NCBI RefSeq assembly: GCF_000015045.1
Contig: NC_008609.1
Location: 2,890,001 to 2,954,000 of the forward strand
Origin: Pelobacter propionicus DSM 2379
Lineage (GTDB): Bacteria; Desulfobacterota; Desulfuromonadia; Geobacterales; Pseudopelobacteraceae
Reading direction: 5' to 3'
Length of the DNA stretch: 64,000 nt
Of this stretch, positions 36,961-46,647 are shown one piece after another (the first letter of the stretch is position 1; every line of letters starts with the position of its first letter). The translations under genes and the position numbers were made by a program. The notes under the pieces are model-generated. The model was not told where the DNA came from. It did no database searches and worked only from the letters and a program-made list of their open reading frames with translations.

Positions 36961-39629
36961 TTAAAAACAGGTTCATTCTCATCCTGGTTATTGTCGCCCT
37001 GACCGTCTCCCTGCTCTCATTCCTACTGGCTTTCTGCACCGACTGGCTCTTCTTCGTCGAGACCGGCTTCACATCCGTATTCACGACAAAGCTGTACGCC
37101 CAGGCAGGCAGCGGGCTGCTATTCGCCGGTGTGCTGTTCGCCGGTACGCTGCTCAACCTGCTCCTGGCGGGAAAAGCGGTTTTTCCCACATATGCAACGC
37201 CCAGGGAGGCGGGCGACTTCAGGCCACGGCTCGATGAAGCCCGGCGCCTTGTCAAGCCGTTGGGGATTCCGGCCTGCGCCATCCTGGCCCTGCTCGTCGG
37301 CCAGTGGGGCGCCATGCAGTGGGAGAAGCTGCTGTTCTTCGTCAACCGGGTCAGCGTCGGAACCACCGACCCGGTCATGGGTAGGGATATCGGCTTCTAC
37401 CTGTTCACCCTCCCGCTCATGGAGACGATCACGGCATTCGCCGGCTTCACGCTGCTGACCTCGCTGTTCCTGACGGTCCTGGTCTACACTGTCCGCGGCG
37501 GCATCTGTCTGTCGGAACGGGGAGTGGCGATTGACGGTACGGTTCGCCGCCATCTGGCGATCCTGCTGCTGCTCCTGTCCTGCGTGATCGCCGCCGGCTT
37601 CCACCTGGATTGCTTCAGGCTGCTGTTTTCCAGCAACGGCATCTTCCACGGCGCGGGATACACGGACGTCCACTCCCGGCTGCCCACCTACAGGATCCTG
37701 ACCATCCTGGCCCCACTGGCGGGAACCGCCCTTGCAATCGGGCTCTGGAAGGGGGCCTGGCGCATGGCCCTGCTGGCGCCACTGGCGGTAATCGTACTGC
37801 ACGTCATCGGCATCCGGGTCTATCCGGGACTGTTGCAAAAATTCAAGGTAGCCCCCAACGAACTAGCCCTGGAAGCTCCTTACATCAGGAACAACATCGC
37901 CCTCACCCGCCTGGGCTTTGATCTTGACAAGATCGAAACCATCCCCTTCGATGTGGACACGCAACTGTCCAGCGCCGACATAGCCAGAAATGACGCCACC
38001 ATCAAGAATATCCGTCTCTGGGACCATGCCCCGCTGCTCAAGACCTACAGCCAACTGCAGCAGATCAGGACCTATTACCGCTTCTTCGATGTGGACAATG
38101 ACCGCTACCTGGTCAACGGCCGCTACAGCCAGGTCATGCTCTCCCCCCGCGAACTCTCCTACGCCGACCTGCCCAGCAGGAATTGGATCAACGAGCGCCT
38201 GATCTTCACCCACGGCAACGGCATCACCTTTGGCCCGGTCAGCCGGATCAGCAAGGAAGGACTGCCCGAATTCTTCGTCAAGGACATCCCCGCCGTGAGT
38301 CTGGCCGACATACGGGTAACCCGGCCGGAGATCTACTTCGGCGAACTGTCCAATGAATACGTGATCGTCAGGACCAGGGTGCCGGAATTCAGCTATCCGA
38401 CCTCCTCCGGGAACATCAACACCACCTATGCCGGCACGGGTGGAGTCCCCATGGACTCCCTGGCCAAGAGGATGCTGTTTGCCGCCAGGTTCAGGACGGA
38501 GAAGATCCTGCTCTCCTCCGACATCACCAGCCAGAGCAGCATCATCTTCAACCGCAACATCAATGAACGGGTCAGGGCGGTGGCCCCCTTCCTGCATTTC
38601 GACGACGATCCCTACATGGTGGTGGACGACAGGGGCAGGCTCAAGTGGATCATCGATGCCTACACCTTCTCGGACCGGCTCCCCTGCTCAAAGCCGATCA
38701 AGGGGGGCGTCAACTACATGAGGAACTCCGTCAAGGCGGTTGTGGACGCCTATGACGGCACGCTCGCGTTCTACATCAGCGACCCCCATGACGTCCTGAT
38801 CCGGGTCTATGACCGGATGTTTCCGGGGCTTTTCAGACCGATCTCGGCCATGCCGGACGACCTGCGCAGGCATGTGCGCTACCCGCACCATTTCCTCCAG
38901 CTCCAGGCGGCCATGTACACCGCCTACCACATGACCGACCCAAAGGTCTTCTACAACAAGGAGAATCTGTGGCAGGTTCCCGCCCTGGGCGAAAAACCGA
39001 TGGAACCCTACTACACGATCATGAAGCTGCCGGGGGAAACGGCCGAGGAGTACATCCTGCTGCTCCCCTTTACCCCGTCCAAACGGGACAACCTGGCTGC
39101 CTGGCTCACTGCGCGCAGTGACGGGGCCAATTACGGCAAGATCCGGGCCTACACCTTCCCCCGCGACCGCCTGATCTACGGACCGAAACAGATCGACGCC
39201 CGCATCAACCAGGACTCATTCATATCCCAGCAGCTGACCCTCTGGAACCAGCGCGGCTCGGAGGTCATCCGGGGGAGCCTGCTGGTCATCCCGATCGAGA
39301 AGTCGCTGCTCTACGTTCAGCCATTGTTTCTGGCAGCCGACAAAGCCGGCCTGCCCGAACTGAAGCGGGTGATCGTCGCCTTCGGGGACCAGGTAGTCAT
39401 GGAGGAGAATCTGGAACAGGCCCTGCAACGGCTCTTCGGCGGCAAACGGGCGCCCGAGCCCGCCAGCAGCGCCACCGCAAAGGATTCAACGACTTCTCCG
39501 GCCTTGCTGGCCAAAGAGGCCATGGCCGCCTATGAGAAGGCGATCAGCCAGCAGCGCCAGGGCAACTGGAGCGGCTACGGCGAGGAGCTGCGCAGACTGG
39601 AGCAAATCCTGAGGCGCATGGCGCAGTAA
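36957..39629 (+). CDS. UPF0182-family large membrane protein
   Basis: 890 aa, the usual length of the COG1615/UPF0182 family. Seven membrane helices occupy about 1-290; a large soluble domain follows, with family motifs such as YYRFFDVDNDRYLVNGRYSQ (near 370) and GGVNYMRNSVKAVVDAYDG (near 583-601), and the late region DPKVFYNKENLWQVP. The biochemical function is unknown. The ATG at 36957 has GGAGG about 10 bp upstream. No operon partner lies downstream; only a GAPDH remnant does. Confidence 0.92.
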   Translation: MIKNRFILILVIVALTVSLLSFLLAFCTDWLFFVETGFTSVFTTKLYAQAGSGLLFAGVLFAGTLLNLLLAGKAVFPTYATPREAGDFRPRLDEARRLVKPLGIPACAILALLVGQWGAMQWEKLLFFVNRVSVGTTDPVMGRDIGFYLFTLPLMETITAFAGFTLLTSLFLTVLVYTVRGGICLSERGVAIDGTVRRHLAILLLLLSCVIAAGFHLDCFRLLFSSNGIFHGAGYTDVHSRLPTYRILTILAPLAGTALAIGLWKGAWRMALLAPLAVIVLHVIGIRVYPGLLQKFKVAPNELALEAPYIRNNIALTRLGFDLDKIETIPFDVDTQLSSADIARNDATIKNIRLWDHAPLLKTYSQLQQIRTYYRFFDVDNDRYLVNGRYSQVMLSPRELSYADLPSRNWINERLIFTHGNGITFGPVSRISKEGLPEFFVKDIPAVSLADIRVTRPEIYFGELSNEYVIVRTRVPEFSYPTSSGNINTTYAGTGGVPMDSLAKRMLFAARFRTEKILLSSDITSQSSIIFNRNINERVRAVAPFLHFDDDPYMVVDDRGRLKWIIDAYTFSDRLPCSKPIKGGVNYMRNSVKAVVDAYDGTLAFYISDPHDVLIRVYDRMFPGLFRPISAMPDDLRRHVRYPHHFLQLQAAMYTAYHMTDPKVFYNKENLWQVPALGEKPMEPYYTIMKLPGETAEEYILLLPFTPSKRDNLAAWLTARSDGANYGKIRAYTFPRDRLIYGPKQIDARINQDSFISQQLTLWNQRGSEVIRGSLLVIPIEKSLLYVQPLFLAADKAGLPELKRVIVAFGDQVVMEENLEQALQRLFGGKRAPEPASSATAKDSTTSPALLAKEAMAAYEKAISQQRQGNWSGYGEELRRLEQILRRMAQ

Positions 39630-39660
39630 CGCGAGACGATATCAGACCGGGGTTCAACCC

Positions 39661-39865
39661 GGTTCCGGAGCGACCAGTTCCCCGTTCCGCAAACAGGACG
39701 ATCTGGGCACCCACCTGGAATCGGGAGCGCGCCGGGTGATCGTGACGGGACTACCTGGAGAGCACCATCGTTCTGGGGGTCAACGACCATGCCCTTACAA
39801 AGGATGTCTTCATCGTCAGCAACGCCAGCTGCACGACCATGTGCTGGGCTGCTAAACACCACACA
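39661..39865 (+). pseudogene. Remnant of a glyceraldehyde-3-phosphate dehydrogenase gene
   Basis: One frame reads FRKQDDLGTHLESGARRVIV (39685-39744), the next frame reads TIVLGVNDHALTKDVFIVSN followed by ASCTTMCWAA, ending near 39850. These are consecutive parts of the GAPDH middle region, including the active-site ASCTT cysteine. A shift and the loss of a few codons around 39750-39765 (the SAP segment) separate them. The cofactor domain before and the substrate domain after are absent, so it is a short relic, not a working gene. Confidence 0.75.
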
Positions 39866-39912
39866 GATGGGCTTTCGTTCGTTATTCTTTGTGGGGGTAT
39901 CGGAGGCGCTAC

Positions 39913-41014
39913 TTACGTATGATCAAGATTTTCCTGAAACCACTGCATACTTATCTTGTAGGCACACCACCCCACGATCATGCCCACAATACCGTCCGAC
40001 AGATAATGCCAGCCGAGATACACCGTTGCGCATACAAATATGACAAGAAAACCATACAGCACAAACCGGAAACGGGGAGAATACGTTCCAAGTACAACAA
40101 CGGAAAGATACACAAGCGCAATATGCAGACTCGGCATTGCCACGATTCCATTGGCCCTGACCACCAATGTGCTGTACGGGTCCATCTTGAAGCTGAGATA
40201 CCCTTTCCACAGCCCTTTCATGACTTCAGCGGAAAAAGTGTTGCTGATATGGGCAAAAAGCTCCGGTTTATAAAATGCTGGCCCCAGAGATGGGAAAAGG
40301 ACTGAGACTGGAATGGAAAATACAAAGGCGAGACACCAGGCCACCGTAAAACGCCAGAAAGTAATCTGATCACGGAAAGAAGCGACAAGCGTCAAACACG
40401 CAAGAGTCCACATATGATAAATAGATCTTATCGAAAAACAGGGCAATAGAGGGAGACCTGGGCAGCGCAAAGATCCCTCCACATGACAAGAAGGAAATCA
40501 GCGAACGGTCCAATCGAAACAGGAAATCATCGTAAAGGTTAGGATTGAGAAGCGGGATTGCTGGCTTCAAATTTGTATAACTGATCAACGTTCCATAAAC
40601 CAGGCCATAGGCGATGATTCCATGCAACAGATATTTCAACGTAACGTATTCTTTCGCGAACGCCCTTAACAATACTCCCGGAGCACGACAGGAATTACTC
40701 TGTCTGAGCTTCGCCACTTCAGATACCGTATCGCAGAACAGCACACAACATGGTCCGATGCCGAGATGAACAACCACGAAGAAAAACACGAAAACACTTG
40801 CCAAACCCGCGGGCATCCACGAAAAATTCCATGCGTGATTCCAAAAGATGACTCGTGCGCTAACAAGGGATGAGATGATAACAACAAGCAAGTAAAAAAA
40901 ACCTGCTTTATGCGGAATAATGCCGTCAGCAGCTGACATAACCCGCAAGGTTCTCTCGTCTCCCAATCCCTCTACCATAGTTCTATGCCGCAGCCTGAAC
41001 AAATTCGGCCACAT
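39913..41014 (-). pseudogene. PAP2-family membrane phosphatase gene with one frameshift
   Basis: The 5' frame (from ATG 41014 to about 40432) encodes four or so membrane helices and ends out of frame after FFDKIYLSYVD. The 3' frame continues as YHMWTLACLTLVASF and carries the PAP2 signatures MPSLHIALVYLSVVV and GWHYLSDGIVGMIVG with both catalytic histidines. Removing one T from TATTTATC near 40433 joins them as DKIYYHMWTLA. The full protein would be about 366 aa, like membrane PAP2/inositolphosphotransferase-like proteins. The region is richer in A+T than its neighbours, which hints at transfer. Confidence 0.78.
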
Positions 41015-41137
41015 TGCCGTGTCCTACCACCACTAATAGCTTGAATTCCATAGAAGGCTTCATTGTCCATACTCTGCGCTATTCTCATGAACCACCTATA
41101 GTATCGCATTGCGTACATCTATGCCAAACCTTAGCAA

Positions 41138-42547
41138 TTACCGTCTCGAATCCACGAAGTAGTTGCTCCACGCAGCCCGGACAGTCTCGCGTGTCATCGC
41201 AGGCGGACAGTTGTAGAAATGGGCAATATCGACGATATGCTCGACGATATCGCGGGGATGGCAGGCGTTAAACCTCACGCTGTTCTTAACGTAACACTCC
41301 TGGACGAGAAAGCTGAACGCCTCCCGGTCAAATATGACGCCATACTTCGCGCAGATACGCCTGAATATGCTTTCGAACTGGATTTCCGTGGGGTGATCGA
41401 TCTTGATCTTGTACCTGAGCCTGCGCAACAGGGCATCGTCAATCAGCTCAGCAGGCTCCAGGTTGGTGGAGAAGACCACCAGCACATCGAAGGGAATCTG
41501 GAATTTCATGCCGGTATTCAACGAAATGAAATCGATTCTCCGATCCAGGGGAACGATCCAGCGATTGAGCAGCTGGTGCGGCTCGATCTGCTGCCGCCCC
41601 AGATCGTCCATGACGAAAAGCCCGTTGTTGGCCTTCATCTGCAAGGGGGCCTCATAGAATTTGGAAACCTCGTTGAAGTCCAGATCCAGCATCTTGAGGG
41701 TCAGCTCGCCGCCGGTCATGACCACCGGCCGCTTGATCGGAACCCATCGCTGATCATAAAAACCGGCATCCACGGCCGGTGGCACCGCGACATGATTGAC
41801 CGGATCATAGACGTTGATGATCTGTCCCCCAACGGTTATGGCGTAGGGAATGTAGACCTCGTTGGGAAGGATCTTCCCGATCGACTCGGCAATGGCTGTC
41901 TTGCCATTGCCGGGAGGACCGTAGATAAACACGGACTTTCCGGAGCAGATCGCCGGACCAAGGCGCTTCAGGATACTCTCGTCGATGACCATGTGCGCGA
42001 ATGCCTTGTCGATGTTCTCCTCGCTGATGATGATGTTCTTGATGCTCTGGTGCTCAATCATGCGCCGGTACGACTCCAGGGAAACCGGGGCCGGCCCCAC
42101 ATAGCGGCATAGTTCGAACAGTTCGGTGCTCCGGTTCTTTCCGGTGTCGGTTATTTTGAAGGTATAGGTAACAGTGGCATACCCCGCCCCCCCCTTGACC
42201 TCCACGAACTTGTCCCTGCGCAGTGTTTCCATGATGGCGTCGACGATCTTGATCGGCAGCTTCACCTTTTCGGCCACGTCCGCCAGTCGGAACTCTCCCA
42301 TGAAAAGGATGTGCTTCATGATCAGGTCGGTCAACAGGGAGACGTCAATTTCGGTATCATCCACCGTCACTGGAGGAGCGGGATGCTTCTTGAAGTAACT
42401 CTCAAGGGCTTCAGGGGTGAGGAAACCGAGCGCCACCAGGTTCTGTCCGATCCTGCCGCCATGAAGTTTCTGACGTTCCAGGGCCTGCTCAAGCTGCTGC
42501 TCGGAAATCTTGCCCTCTACGACAAGCCGTTTTCCCAGTTCTTCCAT
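41138..42547 (-). CDS. AAA ATPase with type II secretion ATPase-like N-terminus
   Basis: 469 aa. Residues 1-60 (LGKRLVVEGKISEQQLEQAL and GGRIGQNLVALGFLTPEAL) resemble the N-terminal MshEN/T2SE_N unit of GspE-type ATPases, which in some proteins binds cyclic-di-GMP. A winged-helix-like middle (about 70-150) is followed by an AAA domain with Walker A GPPGNGKTA (near 213), Walker B LFVMDDL (near 287) and a sensor motif VVFSTNLEP (near 346). It is not a hexameric secretion ATPase of the GspE class itself. Lying at the end of the Tad locus on the same strand, it may regulate pilus assembly. The c-di-GMP link is only suggested by the N-terminal pattern. Confidence 0.82.
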   Translation of the reverse strand: MEELGKRLVVEGKISEQQLEQALERQKLHGGRIGQNLVALGFLTPEALESYFKKHPAPPVTVDDTEIDVSLLTDLIMKHILFMGEFRLADVAEKVKLPIKIVDAIMETLRRDKFVEVKGGAGYATVTYTFKITDTGKNRSTELFELCRYVGPAPVSLESYRRMIEHQSIKNIIISEENIDKAFAHMVIDESILKRLGPAICSGKSVFIYGPPGNGKTAIAESIGKILPNEVYIPYAITVGGQIINVYDPVNHVAVPPAVDAGFYDQRWVPIKRPVVMTGGELTLKMLDLDFNEVSKFYEAPLQMKANNGLFVMDDLGRQQIEPHQLLNRWIVPLDRRIDFISLNTGMKFQIPFDVLVVFSTNLEPAELIDDALLRRLRYKIKIDHPTEIQFESIFRRICAKYGVIFDREAFSFLVQECYVKNSVRFNACHPRDIVEHIVDIAHFYNCPPAMTRETVRAAWSNYFVDSRR

Positions 42548-42587
42548 ATACCCACCCCTCCTGGATTATACTATTCGACAGCAGCGC

Positions 42588-43370
42588 TTATCCGTGACTT
42601 CGCGCAAGGCAACACTTCCCGTTCGCCCTCATCGACATCACCGGCACGGCAACCTGTCGCTGCCCCCCCCTGAGTGCCATCCGGATCCTGACGAGATCCC
42701 TCAGCATACGCAAGGAATCCAGCAATGGATGTACCGTGGATGCGGGTGAGTTGGCCCAGGTGATGGGTACCTCGACCACACGGTAGCAGCGCTTCAATGC
42801 CAGCGCTAGGATCTCCACGTCAAAGGCGAAGCGGTTGATTCGCGCACTTCCAAACAGATCCCGCGCCACGCTGCCCCGAAACAGTTTGAATCCGCATTGG
42901 GTGTCACCGAAGCCGTCCAGAACGAACATGCGGACAACCCTGTTGAAGATTCGTCCCATGCCTTGCCTCCACCAGGGCTGCCTCCTGACGATCCGGCTCA
43001 GTTCAAGGGCACGGCTACCGATTGCTACATCAAACTCCTCGTGCTCCAGCAAGGGTGACAACCGGGACAATTCTTCGATCGGCGTGGAGAGATCTGCGTC
43101 CGTAAGAAGCACCATATCTCCTCGCGATGACAGAACGCCGGTCCGAAGCGCGTACCCCTTGCCCCTGTTTTTCTCGTACCTGATGATCGAAACGGTGGGA
43201 ATGCAAGCGGAGATATGCCGTGAAACCTCACAGGTACGGTCAGTGCTGCCATCGTCCACGACGATTATTTCGAACGACACCCCCTGGCGGTTCAAATACG
43301 CCGCAATCCTGCTCAATGTATCGGGAAGCCGCCGCTCCTCGTTATATGCCGCAATAACGACTGAAATCAT
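42588..43370 (-). CDS. Family 2 glycosyltransferase (dolichyl-phosphate mannose synthase-like)
   Basis: 260 aa from the ATG at 43370, which follows GGAGAGGGGGG; the longer frame adds 13 unlikely residues. The GT-A fold opens with ISVVIAAYNEERRLPDTL, has the nucleotide-sugar motif VVDDGSTDRTCEV (near 41) and the metal site LTDADLSTPIEEL (near 94). It has no C-terminal membrane helices, so it is a soluble or peripheral enzyme of the type that charges polyprenyl phosphate. The neighbouring polytopic proteins could use such a lipid-linked sugar, which would fit modification of pilus or surface proteins; this is inference. Confidence 0.88.
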   Translation of the reverse strand: MISVVIAAYNEERRLPDTLSRIAAYLNRQGVSFEIIVVDDGSTDRTCEVSRHISACIPTVSIIRYEKNRGKGYALRTGVLSSRGDMVLLTDADLSTPIEELSRLSPLLEHEEFDVAIGSRALELSRIVRRQPWWRQGMGRIFNRVVRMFVLDGFGDTQCGFKLFRGSVARDLFGSARINRFAFDVEILALALKRCYRVVEVPITWANSPASTVHPLLDSLRMLRDLVRIRMALRGGQRQVAVPVMSMRANGKCCLARSHG

Positions 43371-43467
43371 TGTCCCCCCCTCTCCGTAGAGTTGGTTCTC
43401 GCGGTGCATACAGGCACTGTTTCACCATTCTACCATGAAAAAAAGTCCAAGCATTAAGGGGGGATAA

Positions 43468-45060
43468 TCAGTGATACTCCTTCCACTCCATGCCTGTCTC
43501 GGAATTGAACCTGGTAACACTGTCGGAGTCCTCCAGACTTCCGCTAAACGCGGAAGAATCCTCCCAGACAACTCCTTCGGGCATCATCAACCGGATAACG
43601 GTCCGGTTGCCGGCAAGCGCGCCCACACGAACCGTCTTGTTTCTGGCCCGGGAGCTCCCCTCGAAAAGCCTGATCGTGATCGAAACATCCGAAACCTGCT
43701 GCCGGTCCGGTTCGACGCGCAGGTAATAGACTCCCTCGGCGGCATGGTCGATGATGGCATGGATGGCCTTTTCACCCGGCATGACGATCTTCGGATTCAT
43801 GGACCTGATACGCATGGCCTCGGCCCTCGAAACAAGCCTGCCCCGCCTTGAGCGGGGAAAATCACGGAAGCCGACCGTCACTTTCACCCCCCGCAGCAGA
43901 TCATCACGGGCAACCAGTTCGAACTTGATGTCGCCGGTAAGCGGTGGCGAGAATAGCCCTTTTGCCTGATCTGGCGCAGCCGCGGCCTTCCGTTCCAGAG
44001 CCTCAGCTGCAGAAGGCTTGACCTCCTGGACCGGTGCCCGGGCAACGACCGCAGGCTCCGCCTGCTTTGCCGCTCCCTGCGGAACGGGAGAGGCGCTCCT
44101 GGCAGGCGATGCGGACAGGGTTTTTCTCCCAGCAACCGTTCCATCATCACGAACAGTTCCGCCGGTGGTGACAACAGGCGACCGATGCCCTGTTCCGTTG
44201 TGTTCTGTTGCGGCATGGGTGACTCCCTGCGGCCTGGTCGACTCATTTTTCAGGGAAAGCGCCGCCGGCAGCGCCGGACCGACCTCACCCTCTTTCACGA
44301 CTGCCCCCCCTGCCGTTGGCGCACCGCTCCCTCCCCGGTTTACCGGCTGAAGCAGGTTACTGCCCTCCGGGTTTCTGTCGAAGTTGTGCCCTCCCTGGCG
44401 AGTAGAGTCTGTTGAAAGCGCCTGATTCTCTTTCTGGTCCGCGGGCATGGCAACAGGAGTTGCCAGCGATGCCGCCTCGCCGGGATGTGGCCTAACAACA
44501 GCAGGCGTATCCGGCTGTTTCTCGGCTTCTTTTGGTGGCTGGCGCTGTGCCACAACAGCAGGTGCCGGAGGTTGCAATGGGTTTTGGAATTGATGCGCCA
44601 CTTTTTCGGTTTTGACAGGAGGGGAAGCTTTAGGATGGGGCGCAACCCGCAGGGCGGCAAGGGAGAGTTCCCGGGGAGTTTCTTGCGCGACAGAGCGCTC
44701 CGCTGCAGCCACTGTCGCCGGATCGGCCTGTCGGACAGGAGCAGCGCCCTGGCGGGTGGTTGCCGCAGGCGGTTCTGTCCTGCCCGGGACCGGGCGTGAG
44801 ACAGGACCAGGGGCCTCGCGCCTGGTCCGAGATAATGTGTTGGTGTCGGCGACCTCGCTTGATACCGTCCTGGAGCCGAAAAGTAGTGATGGATAGAACC
44901 AGAGAACCTGATTCGCTGAAGGCGATGCAACCACAGGGTAGAGGGTGGCGCTACAGCTCAGAACGGCAAAAGCGGCACAATGAAACAGGATGGACGCGGT
45001 GGATGAACCGATCAACCAATAACGATCCGAGATTTCTTTGCTGTCCGCGTTACGCTCCAT
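43468..45060 (-). CDS. Proline/alanine-rich, TonB-like single-pass membrane protein
   Basis: 530 aa from the ATG at 45060, which overlaps the stop of the upstream gene by 11 bp; the frame is open to 45123. One N-terminal helix (about 15-40, YWLIGSSTASILFHCAAFAVL) is followed by a long low-complexity stretch rich in Pro, Ala, Gln and Arg (about 55-380) and a folded C-terminal domain of about 140 residues (from DIKFELVARDDLLRGVKVTV). The layout is like TonB or other periplasm-spanning proteins: anchor, extended spacer, terminal domain. The C-terminal domain is not a recognised TonB domain. Function is unknown; operon context places it with the pilus and glycosylation genes. Confidence 0.75.
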   Translation of the reverse strand: MERNADSKEISDRYWLIGSSTASILFHCAAFAVLSCSATLYPVVASPSANQVLWFYPSLLFGSRTVSSEVADTNTLSRTRREAPGPVSRPVPGRTEPPAATTRQGAAPVRQADPATVAAAERSVAQETPRELSLAALRVAPHPKASPPVKTEKVAHQFQNPLQPPAPAVVAQRQPPKEAEKQPDTPAVVRPHPGEAASLATPVAMPADQKENQALSTDSTRQGGHNFDRNPEGSNLLQPVNRGGSGAPTAGGAVVKEGEVGPALPAALSLKNESTRPQGVTHAATEHNGTGHRSPVVTTGGTVRDDGTVAGRKTLSASPARSASPVPQGAAKQAEPAVVARAPVQEVKPSAAEALERKAAAAPDQAKGLFSPPLTGDIKFELVARDDLLRGVKVTVGFRDFPRSRRGRLVSRAEAMRIRSMNPKIVMPGEKAIHAIIDHAAEGVYYLRVEPDRQQVSDVSITIRLFEGSSRARNKTVRVGALAGNRTVIRLMMPEGVVWEDSSAFSGSLEDSDSVTRFNSETGMEWKEYH

Positions 45061-46633
45061 CGTCGCTCTTCGCATCCTTCTCCGTGGTTTCCGGCAAAGG
45101 CCGCACATCCCGGTACCGATCAATCAGGTAGCGGTATTTGGGCACCTCTTTGACGAAAATGTGGGCAACCCGATCGGCATAGATCAATTTCCATCCGTTC
45201 CCGGCTCGCAGGTACCGTGACAGCGCGGATTTCGCACTGATAATGAACCAGTCGATGCGGTACGTCTCGATCACCCGTTCCCAGCCCGGCTCAAAGTTGG
45301 TGACACTGAAGTACTCCTTCATCCTCTCCGTGCCATACATATCGGATCTGCCGTCGAAGAACACCCTGTACTCAGGCCAGGCGGCATAGATGATATAATC
45401 ACCGAACTCGTCGTTATCAAACATGTTGCCACCGATGTGCTCCTTTTTCAGGAACTCCACGGCGGCAACGGGCTTCAGCTTCGGGTCAAAGCTGTATCCG
45501 ATTGTACCGCCGGCAGCGCACAGTACAACAACCAGCACTCCAATTGACAGCCAGAGCCAGCCTGCCGCGAACCCATCCATGGCCGCGATCCTCGCAGAGC
45601 GTACCCTGAACGATTCGGTAAAAACGCCGCGCGCCCCTTCCAGCAGTTCATCGGCCCGGCGAAGCAGGATCGGCGCCGCAATAATGGCGAACAGGGTGAC
45701 ATAGCGGATGGAGTAGAGCGCCATGTTGGTGAAGAAGAGGATCAGGATCAGTTCGATGGGGTTGGGCCGTTTCCGGGAGCAGGCCAGCAGCGCTATTGCC
45801 AGCAGCAGTTGGTACTTGAACACCAGCGGCTCATGAAAATTGGGAGAAAGGAACTCCGAGACATGGTCCATCAGGAACTTGTTATTGACCAGGTTGAAGG
45901 GGAAAAGCAGAATTTTGTACCCGACAGGGTTGACCAGTGTCACCAGCAGGCAGGCAATGGAGATCTTCAGAAGAGATTGAAGCTTGCGTCTGTCCCCTCC
46001 CCTTTCCGCTGGAGCCTTGAAAAGACACTGGACAAAATTTCCAATAACATAGCATCCCAAGAGAATAAAGCCGGTGATGAAACCTCCATGCAGGTTGACC
46101 CAGAGCAGCATCAGGGGAGGAAGCAGGAAGAGGCGGTTTGTATCCTCGCACTGGTAGCTGTCCAGAACATGGTACCAGGCCACCATGAAGAGCAGGGAAA
46201 AGATATGCGGGCGCGCCAGCCAGTGAATTTGGGAAGAGGCAAAGGCGAGAATGGTGATTGCCACGGCAATGAAGATGTTGCCTTCATACGAACGCAGCTC
46301 CCTGAACAACAGGTAGTAGGTGAGAGCGATCAGAAGTGAAAAGAAGACGACTACCCCGGTAAGGCCGAACTGGCGGTGCAAAATGGCCATGACAACCTCG
46401 GAGAGCCACTCGTGGGCCGTCCAGGGGATTGGTGGAGTCAGATACGAGAAGATGTCGTGACGCGGGATCGAAAGAGTCTGAAGGATGTAATCGCCGGCGC
46501 GGATATGGTATCCGGTGTCGGCGTCATTCAGCAGTCCTGCTCCGCGCGAAAAGGAGAGAAAAAGGAAAAGTCCGAGAAAGATGATCTCTGCAATGGAAGG
46601 CGTGACAATGGATGAGAGTTTCCTGGACGTCAT
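45050..46633 (-). CDS. Polytopic membrane protein, glycosyltransferase-C-like
   Basis: 527 aa with about 11 membrane helices and a C-terminal soluble part of about 120 residues (from PVAAVEFLKKEHIGG). The first loop holds NDADTGYHIRAGDYIL near 37, with acidic residues close to the membrane as in GT-C enzymes, and TAHEWLSEV follows. These suggest a lipid-linked sugar transferase, but the family is not one I can name with certainty. It is coupled to the TonB-like gene downstream, and 14 bp separate it from the TMTC-like gene upstream, so all are likely one transcript. Confidence 0.7.
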   Translation of the reverse strand: MTSRKLSSIVTPSIAEIIFLGLFLFLSFSRGAGLLNDADTGYHIRAGDYILQTLSIPRHDIFSYLTPPIPWTAHEWLSEVVMAILHRQFGLTGVVVFFSLLIALTYYLLFRELRSYEGNIFIAVAITILAFASSQIHWLARPHIFSLLFMVAWYHVLDSYQCEDTNRLFLLPPLMLLWVNLHGGFITGFILLGCYVIGNFVQCLFKAPAERGGDRRKLQSLLKISIACLLVTLVNPVGYKILLFPFNLVNNKFLMDHVSEFLSPNFHEPLVFKYQLLLAIALLACSRKRPNPIELILILFFTNMALYSIRYVTLFAIIAAPILLRRADELLEGARGVFTESFRVRSARIAAMDGFAAGWLWLSIGVLVVVLCAAGGTIGYSFDPKLKPVAAVEFLKKEHIGGNMFDNDEFGDYIIYAAWPEYRVFFDGRSDMYGTERMKEYFSVTNFEPGWERVIETYRIDWFIISAKSALSRYLRAGNGWKLIYADRVAHIFVKEVPKYRYLIDRYRDVRPLPETTEKDAKSDDGA

Positions 46634-46647
46634 AATTGGCCTTTACG

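Noticed and set aside
39889-40305. A plus-strand gene after the GAPDH remnant
   Set aside because: It overlaps the PAP2 gene in antisense and has no recognisable pattern.
41219-42112. A 297-codon plus-strand frame within the AAA ATPase gene
   Set aside because: It is a shadow of a gene with clear Walker motifs on the minus strand.
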